Shown in pieces: positions 22,131-31,003 of a DNA stretch of 64,000 bases. The notes under the pieces were generated by a model. That model was not told the DNA's origin. It did not search any database and saw only the letters and a program-made list of their open reading frames with translations. The number at the start of each line of letters is the position of its first letter. Within the stretch, counting starts at the first letter, position 1. The stretch comes from Notospermus geniculatus (lineage: Eukaryota; Nemertea; Pilidiophora; Heteronemertea; Lineidae). The stretch is from NCBI GenBank assembly GCA_002633025.1, contig NMRB01000118.1, positions 256,412-320,411 on the forward strand, given 5' to 3'. The position numbers and the translations under genes are program-made.

Positions 22131-22790
22131 GAAATAATGGCGAACTGCAGGACCGTTACTTTTGTACAACTTTGACCTCTGTGACCTTGAAAAGTAGGTC
22201 AAATCAAAAACCCGTTACATATGTTATGTATCCTAATTAGATACACCTAAAATTTGGAGATGATCCAGTCATTAGTTGAGAAGTTATTGCACTCTGTGTT
22301 TTTGGTTTTGGCCATCTGGTGGCCAAGCCAAGAATCGAATCGGACCGAAACTTGGTGTCACAGGCAGGGTTTCCGCCAAAGGGTAAAATTTCGTACCCTT
22401 AATTTTTTCCAGGGTACGGATCCGTACCCTCAAAAATGTTGGGTAACCATTTTTCCATGACATGCCGGACGAAACCAAACAATCAGCATGACCGACGCAG
22501 GGATTTTATGCTTCAAAATACGCCTAAAATGGCACCAAACATCGTTTAAACCTTTTAGAAGATTTTTTTAAAAAATTCCAAAAATTAAAAAAAAGAAAAA
22601 AATTTTGGTCCGTACCCTTATTGTTGTTTCTGGCGGAAACCCTGACAGGTCATCTGACCCAGGTTTATATATGTACCAAGTTTCAGATCAAGCACCAGCG
22701 GTTACGAAACATGCCCTGCTAACGGCCGACGACGGACACCGCATGACGACAAAAGCTCACAGGTGAGCTAAAAATGCTAGGTTTATCAGA
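22131..22790 (-). repeat. GCTCACCTG-type dispersed repeat, copy 1
   Basis: The end reads as the complement of the sequence at 63802-64000. Shared words include TTCGTAACCGCTG/CAGCGGTTACGAA and ACCAAGTTTCGGTCCGATTC. The GCTCACAGGTGAGCT hairpin end lies near 22757. This repeat type is common in marine invertebrate genomes. Confidence 0.8.
22365..22644. mobile_element. 280-bp MITE with 5-bp target duplication
   Basis: Ends are CAGGGTTTCCGCCA and TGGCGGAAACCCTG, flanked by ACAGG on both sides (22360-22364, 22645-22649). The empty site is visible in the related repeat at about 63960-63990, where the same host sequence is continuous. Confidence 0.9.
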
Positions 22791-23795
22791 AATGAATCTG
22801 GTGCTCAATAATTAAACCCCTATCCATAAGAACCGACTTTGGGACAGGGTTCATCATTGATACCACCAACTGACATTCAATCCAAAATATATTAAATATT
22901 AGACAAATATTTACATTGATCTTTAATACTTACTTAAAATGAATGTGCTTTGTATCATTGAGCTTCAATGTGGTTTGTATCATTCAACTTCAATAATATA
23001 TCTCCTATCAATAATTACTTTCATGGTAGCTGTTTTGTAAGGAATTGTTTGTGACATGTAAGTTGGTCTTATTTATTCTGTTGTGCATTGTACCTTTGAT
23101 TACGTAATATTTTCGACCTTGAAAACTCCACCCGCCTGTTGGCTCTCGGAATTTTTCATCTGGACCTATCACCGGTATGATGATCTTATCATCGCATCCT
23201 TCATCTGTGTAACTGAGTGATGTTGCCCCAGGAAATGCCTGAGCTGAAAAAAAAAAGAATTAAAAATAAGGTACAATGGCTGGAGGGGCTTACTTTTGAC
23301 TGAGATGTTTTGGCGTACCACAACGCCTGAGTGAACATCACATGTGGAATGAAAAGAAGGTGTATCTAGCCAATTCTGTGCACACGCGCAGGCGTCTGTC
23401 AAAATGCGGGTCAACTTTTTTTAGGCCTATGGGATGTAAGCCTACTATAAATACACATGCATTGTGTGTACACACGTAGGCCAATACACACAATGCATGT
23501 GTATCTACGGAATGTCCCATAAATAAAACGTTCATCCACACATGTTTTGACAGACACCTCTTTTGTAATTCATTATTTTACTGCTGTATGATTGTTTAAG
23601 CTTTAGTCTAGGCCTATGTCAGTGCCCAAAAAGCATTCCTGAACATATAAAATCAAGTTGCTGATGCTAAAATTTGTGGCTGACGCTATTTAACCCGGCT
23701 AGGCATGATAGGCCCCCTTGGACTGGAGGAATAAAACATGAGAGTAAGGTTTTATTCATCCAGGGGACAGGGTTTCTGCTGGCAGTAGCCATTGT
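22791..23795. other. No gene; one hairpin
   Basis: A perfect 20-bp inverted repeat (ATACACATGCATTGTGTGTA) lies at 23451-23470 and 23485-23504. Nothing else supported. Confidence 0.6.
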
Positions 23796-24370
23796 AGCCA
23801 TTACCGTGCTCCTTCAATTTTACATCAACTGTGGAAATACTTTTTACAGTACTGATGGTATGCTTCGTTAATCCTTTCAATGTTGCCATTCAGCTCCCAT
23901 ATTCTGAGGCTTTTGTTCTGGAGATGGACTTATCCATTGTTCCAAAGGGCTCATTTAATATGAGTGAGTTCTGTTTTTCTGCTTTTGCCGCACCATGGAA
24001 ACACAATTAGTAGGTGGCAGTGGCCTCGAAGAGATCTATTTGAATGTTAGTCAGTAGTTTATCCTCAAGATCAGTGACCTCTATAGGCAAATCCAAATTG
24101 GTGAAAATGTCGAACCACGCCACCAGGAAGTACTCGTCTTGTAGAAGTCTGTCTTGTTGGTGGACCACTTTTCCATATTTGTCAAAGGCTTCTTTGCAGC
24201 GGTAGGGAAACAGCGAAACATGTAACCTACAGAAAAAATAAAGCAGGCTGTCGCCCATTTTGAACAGGCCCTTAGTGGTCTCTTGCTTGAAATCGATATA
24301 CTCAAGCGACTCCAGATCCACTGTCGAAGCATGGATTTCCTCCTCCTTTACCCGTAGCTCCTGTAACATT
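23796..24370 (-). repeat. Retroelement-derived duplicated segment, copy 1
   Basis: Nearly identical to 39640-40190. The minus frame 24369-24007 holds LRVKEEEIHASTVDLESLEY and PIEVTDLEDKLLTNI, which I do not recognise. In copy 2 the same peptide directly follows a Ty3/gypsy integrase N-terminus (40322-40190), so the segment belongs to, or recombined with, a gypsy element. Confidence 0.7.
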
Positions 24371-25245
24371 TTCGCTTGAATATAATGTAAATTATTTGCC
24401 CGTGACTGTTGTGTATGGGTTGAAACGAACTTTCTGGCGCGTGTGGTGATGCACCAGACACTTGCACCCCCACTGTACCGGATTATTGACTTAGCCTCGG
24501 GACTCGGTGCATCTAGCTCAAGCTCAGTGACCAGTTTATCTCCACCAACATTTGTCTGCTTTTGCCTCAGTAGTTTCTTTCTCTTTCAATTTTTTGTCCC
24601 TTTATGGTATCATGCTCGAAAAACAGTTGTGACATGTCCACAGACACTTGTGACCCCAGAAATGCTTTCAGACACTTGTATAAGCATCGTTGAAGTCTCC
24701 TGGTGTCCTCGGTGTCCCCGAAATGATATCCAGATATCTGGGATAGCAGAAAGTGGTGAACTCTGCTACTGATCCTTGATTAGATTCAAAGAAGGTGCTG
24801 GCGCACTCACTCAAGGGACTGCCATTGATGGAAGTCAGGGACCTTATTCACAAAGCTCCCGTAACTTTAAGGGTACGCAAATCCTTTGTCAGGCTGATGG
24901 TGAACAATAGATTGTCCGCAAAAGGAAAAAATAGTTTTCGCACTCCCGTAAGTTACGGGAGCTTCGTGAATAAGATCCCAGGAAGGCTGTCCGGTCCCAG
25001 CAAGGGCATTTGCTCTTTGTCTTGCCCGGTTCCAAAAATGGGCGTTCTAGGGGTGTCCAGGTGGACGGCCTGGGAACTGCTGCATTTCCGTCTGCCTCCA
25101 CGGTTGCTGGTCTCCACTCCTTTGAACCTCTTTGGGTTGGCTCTATGCGGACATTGTCACCATTGTTGAGTTAAAGGTTGCCGATTTAACCGCTGCAGCC
25201 TCGGCCGCACCATTGGCTTTACCAATGCCAGGTGACGAATCCCCA
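24371..25245. other. No gene recognised
   Basis: Apart from the 140-bp MITE listed separately, no coding or structural signal supported. Confidence 0.4.
24839..24978. mobile_element. 140-bp MITE with CAG target duplication
   Basis: Ends GGACCTTATTCAC and GTGAATAAGATCC extend into AGCTCCCGTAA/TTACGGGAGCT. CAG lies on each side (24836-24838, 24979-24981), the same target type as the larger element at 48591-50129. Confidence 0.8.
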
Positions 25246-25385
25246 TCAAGACGTGAATATTTTCAACTCCTTGGATACTGCGGTCCACCATCTGATATGA
25301 CAGTGTCCGATATTCCATGACGTGCAAGGTGATGTTTGATCATTGACACGACCGTCTCCGCAAGAGTGTCGGGTAGATAGTGCAC

Positions 25386-25429
25386 TACGTAGAATGTACT
25401 GTAGTAATACGTAGAATGTACTGTAGTAA
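25386..25429. repeat. 22-bp perfect tandem duplication
   Basis: TACGTAGAATGTACTGTAGT plus AA repeats twice without change inside the gypsy integrase fragment and breaks its reading frame. Confidence 0.95.
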
Positions 25430-25612
25430 TCCGCGGTTACTAAGTATGATCGAGACTCGATGGTAAAAATGTCAGTACCAATTTTCTCCCAAGGGCGATC
25501 GGGAACGTCATGCAGATTCAGTTCCTCAGGCGATTTGCCGTCGGCATATGTAGCACATGTCTCACACACTTCCACATATTGGTGGATTTCCAGTCACATA
25601 CGAGGCCAATAT

Positions 25613-25837
25613 ACCCGTAAAGCGAAATATTTTCGCGTCCTAAATGTTCGCGTATGGCCGAAAAATCCCACATTCGCGGGGAGAAATATTCGCGGTGAAG
25701 GGCCTTTGTAAAGTTTTCCACATGGCGGGGTATCAACAGAGAATGTATTCACGGAGAAAAATTTTGGCGGGCTCCGATGCAGTTCGCGATTTTCGCGAGA
25801 ATTTTTCCCCGCGAACATATTTCGCTTTACGGGGGTA
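25613..25837. mobile_element. 225-bp TA-flanked MITE in the gypsy integrase
   Basis: Inverted ends TACCCGTAAAGCGAAATAT and ATATTTCGCTTTACGG-GGGTA. Inside, repeated TTCGCG words form further stems. The host codons of a YWPRM motif resume at its edge, so it is a clean insertion. Confidence 0.85.
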
Positions 25838-25948
25838 CCAGTTCACGTGCCCTGCGGAGGTACGAATTGATGTCAAGGTGTCACGCATGAAGCTTTTGCT
25901 TGAGGTCCGCTCGCGTGCTTGTTGGTATTACCACGTGTTCACCACGTA

Positions 25949-26235
25949 ATATCGGGTGGGCCAAAAAAAACGCATCGAACTTCAAATCTTGATTTCTCGA
26001 CAACTGTCCATTATAATTCAATGAATTTTGGTACCGTATCATTTAAAGATGTTTTGTCGAACGTGTGCAATTTTGGCATTGATACCTTTGGTATTTGGAC
26101 CGTATCTCTCAATCTAAAAATCATTGTAAAAAAATGCGATTCCGGAATGCGGTAAAATACGGGTGGATGAAAAATTCTTAAACTTTAAATTTTAATTTCT
26201 CATAAAAGATTTACTACAACTCAATGAAATTTTGC
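25949..26235. other. Left non-coding flank of the Polinton-like module
   Basis: AT-rich, with two diverged direct copies of a ~65-bp unit (about 25955 and 26160) sharing TTGATTTCTC/TTAATTTCTC and CAATGAATTTTG/CAATGAAATTTTG. It lies between the broken gypsy integrase and the stop codon of the module integrase. No terminal inverted repeat partner was found near 29.5 kb. Confidence 0.5.
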
Positions 26236-27207
26236 CTAACAATTTCTGGTTTTTATAACTTTTTCAACCTCCCAAATATCCGGTGCAATGACCGATTGTA
26301 GCTCCTGCTGATAAAACCTCCCTTCCAGTATCTCGTTATCGTAGTCTTTGAGTTTGTACAGTGGAATCCCGTTGCTTTTGTATCGATGATTTACGGTGAA
26401 TATTTCATCAGTGTAGTTTGGGTAATAACCCTTTTCAAAGTGATGCTTTGCCTTACTGATTCTGACCGTTTCCCCCACACTGAACTTGTACTTGATATTA
26501 TGTCCTTTCGGTTTGCTAAGCTTCCTTATTGTTTCAGCATTTTCAGATGTTACATCAGCTGGCGCCATCTGGATACTTCTGTGCTTCGAGTTGTTGTAGC
26601 TTTTAACCACTTTCGGGAGGACATCCAAGTAATGATACGTTTTCTTGGCTGTAAAGTGTTTGTATAATTTCATTTTGAGAGTGCGGATCACCCTCTCGGC
26701 TATTGAGGCCTTTGTTTCCGAATTATGAGCGGTGAAGAATTGAATCTCTTCTTTTTTCAAAAAGGCCTTGAAATCTTTATTTTTAAATTCGGTACCGTTG
26801 TCCGTGTAAATCGAATCAGGATGGCGTTCCCGTAGTACCTTCTTGAAAGCATCAATAATTGATTGCGGCCTTTTGTTTTTGACCGGTATTGCCCAAAGAT
26901 AGCGGGAGAATGAATCGATGACCACTAGGATGTATCGGTAGCCACGATTTTCTTCACTGAGCCTTGTGAAGTCCGCCAGGTCAGCCTGAAACTGCTCCCC
27001 TACATGATCGACATCGACATGCCGCCGAGGAAAGTGTTTTCTTAAGGGCTTGTGAAGGGTGTAAGTTTTCTGTTTTTTTAACCACTGCCCCACTTGAGTC
27101 TTACTGATCCCTCTATCCTTGACAGCATTGTACAGTTTTTTCAAATCCCCATATCCTGCAGGGTGCGCCGGATCATAGTATATCTTCTTGAGAATTGCCG
27201 TTGCCAT
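26236..27207 (-). CDS. Polinton/Maverick-type integrase
   Basis: 323 codons from the ATG at 27207, chosen because a GTG start 18 bases further up would overlap the TBP stop. The N-terminal helical/zinc-like part contains KDRGISKTQVGQWLKKQ. The RNase H-fold core has FQADLADF (first Asp, about residue 77), YTDNGTEF (second Asp, about 134) and ASIAERVIRTLK (Glu, about 170), a DDE-type active site. The C-terminus, SVGETVRISKAK to YKLKDYDNEILEGRFY, is chromodomain-like. This is the integrase type of Polinton/Maverick elements and animal adintoviruses, also known from worm F54H12.3-like proteins. It would insert linear element DNA into the chromosome. The frame is fully open. It starts 5 bases after the TBP stop on the same strand, suggesting co-expression. 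Confidence 0.95.
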   Translation of the reverse strand: MATAILKKIYYDPAHPAGYGDLKKLYNAVKDRGISKTQVGQWLKKQKTYTLHKPLRKHFPRRHVDVDHVGEQFQADLADFTRLSEENRGYRYILVVIDSFSRYLWAIPVKNKRPQSIIDAFKKVLRERHPDSIYTDNGTEFKNKDFKAFLKKEEIQFFTAHNSETKASIAERVIRTLKMKLYKHFTAKKTYHYLDVLPKVVKSYNNSKHRSIQMAPADVTSENAETIRKLSKPKGHNIKYKFSVGETVRISKAKHHFEKGYYPNYTDEIFTVNHRYKSNGIPLYKLKDYDNEILEGRFYQQELQSVIAPDIWEVEKVIKTRNC

Positions 27208-27212
27208 TTTTC

Positions 27213-27734
27213 TTACAGTGTACACATATGCATGTTGAGAAGTATCGGAAGGAATGCATCTTCTACTCTTTTTATATCCTTTACACCGCTGACGATCACT
27301 TTCCCACTTGAAAAAATACTATAGTTTAATCGTCCATCCCTTATCATCACCGCTGGAAATAACTCAGGCTCGTACGATGTTTCGGGGTGCATTTGGCAGA
27401 AATCCTCCAGTTTGATGCGCTGCCCCAAGCTGTAGGTGATTGTCATTGTCTGTAGAGAAATCCGTGTCAATTTGACATCGTAACCTAAGCCTTGTAGCAC
27501 CCGGGCATACTGACGAACTGATCTGCGGGCTTCTTGCAGACCCCGGCTGCCGCTGCAGACCATTTTCCCATTATTAAACATCAGGCAGGTAGCCCGTATT
27601 TTCCGGCTTTTCCAAATAGCTCCGCTAAAGGTAGAAGGGTTGAATGTGATATTGCATGTCTGGTATGCAAGACGTCGTAAATCAATATGACAGTTCAATT
27701 CGGCTGTCACAACCGTGTTGACGATTCGAAACAT
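27213..27734 (-). CDS. Divergent TATA-binding protein (TBP core only)
   Basis: 173 codons from ATG to TAA, with no visible break. Two TBP half-repeats are clear. Repeat 1 begins IVNTVVTAELNCHIDLRRLA, with NPSTFSGAI and LMFNNGKMVCSG, then ARRSVRQYARVLQGLG. Repeat 2 has SYEPELFPAVM and YSIFSSGKVIVSG. The four phenylalanines that in TBP insert into and kink the TATA box appear conserved (F36, F53, F126, F141). There is no N-terminal extension: length equals the saddle core. The sequence is too diverged from animal TBP, which is very conserved, to be a recent host copy. TBP-like proteins are known in some large DNA viruses. Its neighbours, a Polinton-type integrase and a PC4-like coactivator, imply it belongs to a mobile or viral element and directs transcription at the element's own promoters (inference). 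Confidence 0.9.
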   Translation of the reverse strand: MFRIVNTVVTAELNCHIDLRRLAYQTCNITFNPSTFSGAIWKSRKIRATCLMFNNGKMVCSGSRGLQEARRSVRQYARVLQGLGYDVKLTRISLQTMTITYSLGQRIKLEDFCQMHPETSYEPELFPAVMIRDGRLNYSIFSSGKVIVSGVKDIKRVEDAFLPILLNMHMCTL

Positions 27735-28117
27735 CGTGATGATATGAAGAAAGTTAGAGTGGGTCCTACTAATTGTACTTTTCGTTGTAGAGCTTGATCA
27801 ATACATCCCCGTGACAAGGCAATGGATGACACCAACAGGCGAGAGTCTTCCCACTCAGCTCGTGTAGATTTTCCATTAAATTGTTCCGCGCATAGCCTCG
27901 TAATGACGCAAACTGTCCTCCCTCGTGTAACAGGCCAAACTAAATGGGTTTCCCCATTTTCTATCTCCAGGCTTGGCATTAGGCACATACTTTTCCACGT
28001 TCCGACCTATGTACACGTGCCTGGTATCCTCTAACCATCGTTTCAGATTTCGGTAACCTATAGTCTCTCTAATATTCAACACACGGGATGGTGCCTCTCG
28101 TCCAGTAAGTCCCTGGA
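27707..28117 (-). pseudogene. DUF4326-like protein, one frameshift
   Basis: From about 28117 the frame reads through LKRWLEDTRHVYIGRNVEKY and WGNPFSLACYTREDSLRHYE. The GRN...W-GNPF pattern followed by a Tyr/Arg helix is the start of DUF4326, a small domain of unknown function found in phages, giant viruses and some protists. The frame closes at 27876, and the likely continuation (STRAEWEDSRLLVSS to GCIDQALQRK) is in another frame that ends at 27707, overlapping the TBP start by 28 bases. So there is one frameshift or an unseen intron. No ATG precedes the motif; a TTTCCAG acceptor-like site at about 28118 suggests a spliced upstream exon. Confidence 0.55.
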
Positions 28118-28124
28118 AATATCA

Positions 28125-28229
28125 ATGGCCGAGTTTGAAGAATCATCAACAAAACCAGCACGCGGTGACAAAGTTGGAGTGGATAAGAGGTATTATGAGA
28201 CATTCAATTTATTTACAGCAAAAGTATAA
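28125..28229 (+). CDS. Small plus-strand ORF (34 codons)
   Basis: ATG in a good context (TCAATGG) with charged sequence MAEFEESSTKPARGDKV and a TAA stop. It is divergent to the DUF4326-like gene and lies in the only sizeable gap of the module. No family recognised. It may be the remains of a longer gene or chance. Confidence 0.25.
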   Translation: MAEFEESSTKPARGDKVGVDKRYYETFNLFTAKV

Positions 28230-28335
28230 TTAACAGATTATAACGGTATACAATACGCAATTTAAGTGAAATCTTTGACACCTTACTGAATACCTCGGCG
28301 TCGACCATTATGATACAGTCATCATTACAATACAG

Positions 28336-29232
28336 TTACACTGACCAAGGAGTACATTCAGGACAGGCGAGAGCACCTAACTGGTTGTTGTGATCATCGC
28401 GAAAGTAACAAGGAATTACATCATTAAGTTCAGGTACAACCTCAGGCATCTTATCAAAGACCTCTGTCAATCTACCCCATTCAACATGATTCAGTGTGAC
28501 GCCTCTACGTGTTGGTAGAGGATCAGAGTCAGTGTCTTCAGTATTTGGCTTGAAGTATTGCCTTATGTGTATGACTTTGCCCTTCCCATAAATATTTAAC
28601 ACCAGGAATTTTCCACCGCCAATGTGTATCATACGGTCCTGCTGATACTGATTCATAATGTCACTCTGACGTGAAAGCTCACGCCATTGTTGCAAAGTGA
28701 GGGCTATACCCACTTTAGTTGGATATATTCTCTTCTTATTCTCTTCGTAAATACGTACATGAATCAGTTTAACGCCTTGATAGTCACTGGCACATACGTA
28801 ACGATCACGTCCAAGATGAAATCGTGTTTTGTCAGAAGGTTCAAGTCCATCCGTAAACGACAGTTGACGCTTGAGCTTCTTCGTGCCTTGGTCCTCCGAT
28901 TCACGAAGTCTCTTGGAACCCTGCTTATTAGATTCGCACATCCCTTCCGACTCCAATCTATTCCGAATTAGTCGCAGCATGTCAACCCATTCGTCTTCTG
29001 ACAGAGTAACAACACTCTTACCCTTCGGATGAGATCGTTCCACCGTATAAGACAGCTTTCCACCCTCCGTACCGAAGAACAATTTCGTATTTTCATCCAA
29101 ATCAATGTCGCCGTCACCTTTACACCACCCACCCAGGGCTTTCAATACGTTTTCGGGAATTGCAATCCACTCATCGCCCTTCCTTAGAATTGCACTGTAT
29201 TTCCCACTGGCACAGAACTTGATACCCGCCAT
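28336..29232 (-). CDS. PC4/Sub1-domain transcription coactivator-like protein (two PC4 domains)
   Basis: 298 codons from the ATG at 29232, which lies 2 bases after a splice acceptor (TTTTAG at 29235-29240). The N-terminal ~95 residues, including GKYSAILRKGDEWIAIPE and LSEDEWVDMLRLI, look like a diverged member. A Lys/Arg-rich linker follows. The first clear PC4 domain spans about 137-185 (FHLGRDRYVCA, LIHVRIYEE, TKVGIALTLQQWREL), the second about 200-255 (IHIGGGKFLVLN, KVIHIRQYF, RRGVTLNHVEWGRL). PC4/Sub1 domains bind single-stranded and melted DNA and act at RNA polymerase II initiation with TBP/TFIID. This gene lies upstream on the strand that carries TBP. The frame is intact. The extension back to 29316 is probably intron, because donor and acceptor sites are present. 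Confidence 0.85.
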   Translation of the reverse strand: MAGIKFCASGKYSAILRKGDEWIAIPENVLKALGGWCKGDGDIDLDENTKLFFGTEGGKLSYTVERSHPKGKSVVTLSEDEWVDMLRLIRNRLESEGMCESNKQGSKRLRESEDQGTKKLKRQLSFTDGLEPSDKTRFHLGRDRYVCASDYQGVKLIHVRIYEENKKRIYPTKVGIALTLQQWRELSRQSDIMNQYQQDRMIHIGGGKFLVLNIYGKGKVIHIRQYFKPNTEDTDSDPLPTRRGVTLNHVEWGRLTEVFDKMPEVVPELNDVIPCYFRDDHNNQLGALACPECTPWSV

Positions 29233-29323
29233 ACCTAAAACGATTGAGTCAAAATAAGCTTTCTCATTGAAATGACGGTCATGAAAATAGAGAAAAAGGC
29301 TGGAAGAGTGAAACACAACTTAC

Positions 29324-29434
29324 CTATGTAGTAGGCCCTAGAGGAATTATGTAGCAGCAATCCCAAAGTAGAATACAAAAAGCTGTCTTTCGGCACAGAG
29401 CGAGTGTTCAGCGGTCAGATGTAGAAAGTAGAAT
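29324..29434 (-). other. Predicted untranslated first exon and 89-base intron of the PC4-like gene
   Basis: A strong donor, CATAG/GTAAGT, lies at 29323 and the acceptor TTTTAG/G at 29235, giving an 89-base intron (29235-29323) ending two bases before the ATG. The leader would begin about 30 bases below the TATA box. Confidence 0.6.
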
Positions 29435-29456
29435 GTTCTTGATATCGCCGAAACCC

Positions 29457-29464
29457 TATTTATA
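29457..29464 (-). promoter_or_regulatory. TATA box of the PC4-like gene
   Basis: The minus strand reads GGTATAAATAGGG, a near-consensus TATA box, 225 bases upstream of the predicted ATG and 133 bases before the splice donor. It is the clearest core promoter in the window, and its element encodes a TBP. Confidence 0.6.
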
Positions 29465-29466
29465 CC

Positions 29467-29835
29467 ATGGGTGATCCATTGTTCTTTCAGAAACTTGCCC
29501 ATACCTGTTCTTAAAACATGCTTGCCCATACCTGTTAGGTATAAGCTTAAAACACGTGTACACGCAATCAAATTGTTACGTCAACGAACAGGCCTGAACA
29601 GGCATATCATGAGATTATCAGTTGTTTACTGATAAGACAAAAGTATGACGTCACCATGGTCACGTGTCATCGTCGCCATCTTGCACGACCAAGGCAGTCA
29701 CCATGGTGACCATGACACCAACGCCGCCTGGCGGCGACTATATCTGCCGACACCCCAGCGCCACCTTTTATCGACTGGGGAGGACCTCTATACTACTAGG
29801 TAACGAACTGAACAAGTTTTATTGCAAACAATAAA
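29467..29835. other. No gene; GC-richer flank with short palindromes
   Basis: CACGTG, GTCACCATGGTGAC and GCCGCCTGGCGGCG lie between 29640 and 29750. Possible upstream regulatory DNA of the module, or flanking sequence. The right boundary of the module was not found. Confidence 0.35.
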
Positions 29836-30185
29836 CATCAGTGTGGTGACTCAAATCTGAGGATACGCATTGTAAGAGCTTCCTGTCTAGCAGACGACAC
29901 ATTTTAGCTTATTAAATAGGCATCGACCCCAAATTAAACTCATAGATAGTTGACGCTGATATTGTAATACAAGTATATGACAAATAATTGACCCGTAATA
30001 TGCGATAACACTTATAAAAATTGGGAATTTGCAAAACTGCGCGTACGCATTGTAAGACTGCCTGTGTGAACGAGTGTATGCAAAAATTGACACAAATTGT
30101 TTCAAAACATAGCCGATTTAACTATTCTGCCAAGGTGTTAGCTCAATGAAATGGACCCAAGCATTCATTTAAATGCACTCCTATC

Positions 30186-30538
30186 GGGGTTGGTTCTACA
30201 CCTGGCACCGGCACGTTGGCACTGGCATCATATAATGGCCAGAAATCATGAAAAAAATGTATATATACGTATCAGTTATTATTTTGGAAGATAATAGGGC
30301 CAACCAGTTTAGCATGGATCAATTTTGTTCAAAAAAAATTTAAAATTTTTGTTAGTTTTTTTTTAAACATTTTTCAACATAATTGATCCATGTGAAACTT
30401 GTTGGCCCTATTATCTTATTATCTTCCAAAATAATAACTTTTAGGTAAATAAACCATTTTTCATGATTTCTGGCCATAATATGATGCCAGTGCCAGTGCC
30501 ACTGCCAGCGTGCCAGTGCCAGGTTTAGAACCGACCCC
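30186..30538. mobile_element. 353-bp hairpin MITE in the left arm
   Basis: Ends GGGGTTGGTTCTA and TAGAACCGACCCC. The arms continue for over 100 bp through CATGATTTCTGGCCAT. It is flanked by TCCTATC (30179-30185, 30539-30545), a 7-8 bp duplication as in hAT elements. The opposite arm at about 33785 shows the empty site. Confidence 0.9.
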
Positions 30539-30640
30539 TCCTATCCTACCCACCACCTCACAAGGTGGCGGTCATCATTGGTTTCACTGGATTTATATCT
30601 CTCTCTCTGTCGCCAATCTGTGGCTTTGGCAGGATAACTA

Positions 30641-31003
30641 AAAAAAATACGCGACCACGTATCGCCACGAAATTTTCAGGAATTGTAGATATCCATGTTG
30701 CACGGAATCCTATTGATTTTGGGGGTCATCCGCCAACAATGGACTGTTAAATTAGATGAAGTTCGTTGTCCTAACGCATTTAGGCACTTACATGTCGCTC
30801 TACCAGCAAAGGGTCAATTACAAAAACATAGAGCCTCACATGTAGGCCTAAACTTGAAACAGGTGGCAAGCATGCCCTAGTCTAAGAGAGAACAGCTCAT
30901 TTCTTGTCACGGGTAAACTCGAAAACTACCGCACGAGCACGACCAGCGTGACATCCGGTGCAGTGTGAATGAATGTACCCGTAACCAGTGCCCGGGTTAC
31001 AAA
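30641..31003. other. No gene recognised
   Basis: Nothing supported. Confidence 0.4.

Larger units (their letters stand above)
25246..25948 (-). pseudogene. Ty3/gypsy integrase fragment
   Basis: The minus strand reads YWPRM, a stop, then EVCETCATYADGKSPEELN (end of the H2C2 zinc region) and VPDRPWEKIGTDIFTI (start of the DDE core, with the first Asp). It degenerates after YLVTADYYSTF. Upstream of the MITE, the complement of 25925-25948 encodes the end of a VVIP-type block that is complete in the second copy at 40190-40322. The 225-bp MITE splits the zinc region, and the frame has further stops. Gypsy continues no further to the right of 25948, where the Polinton-like module begins. Confidence 0.75.

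Noticed and set aside
27213-27734. Processed pseudogene of the host TBP
   Set aside because: Open frame, no poly-A tail, core only, and far more diverged than animal TBPs are among themselves, with element-like neighbours.
29887-30105. ORF sharing a peptide with 33784-34086
   Set aside because: The shared peptide comes from the inverted arms of the same non-coding element.
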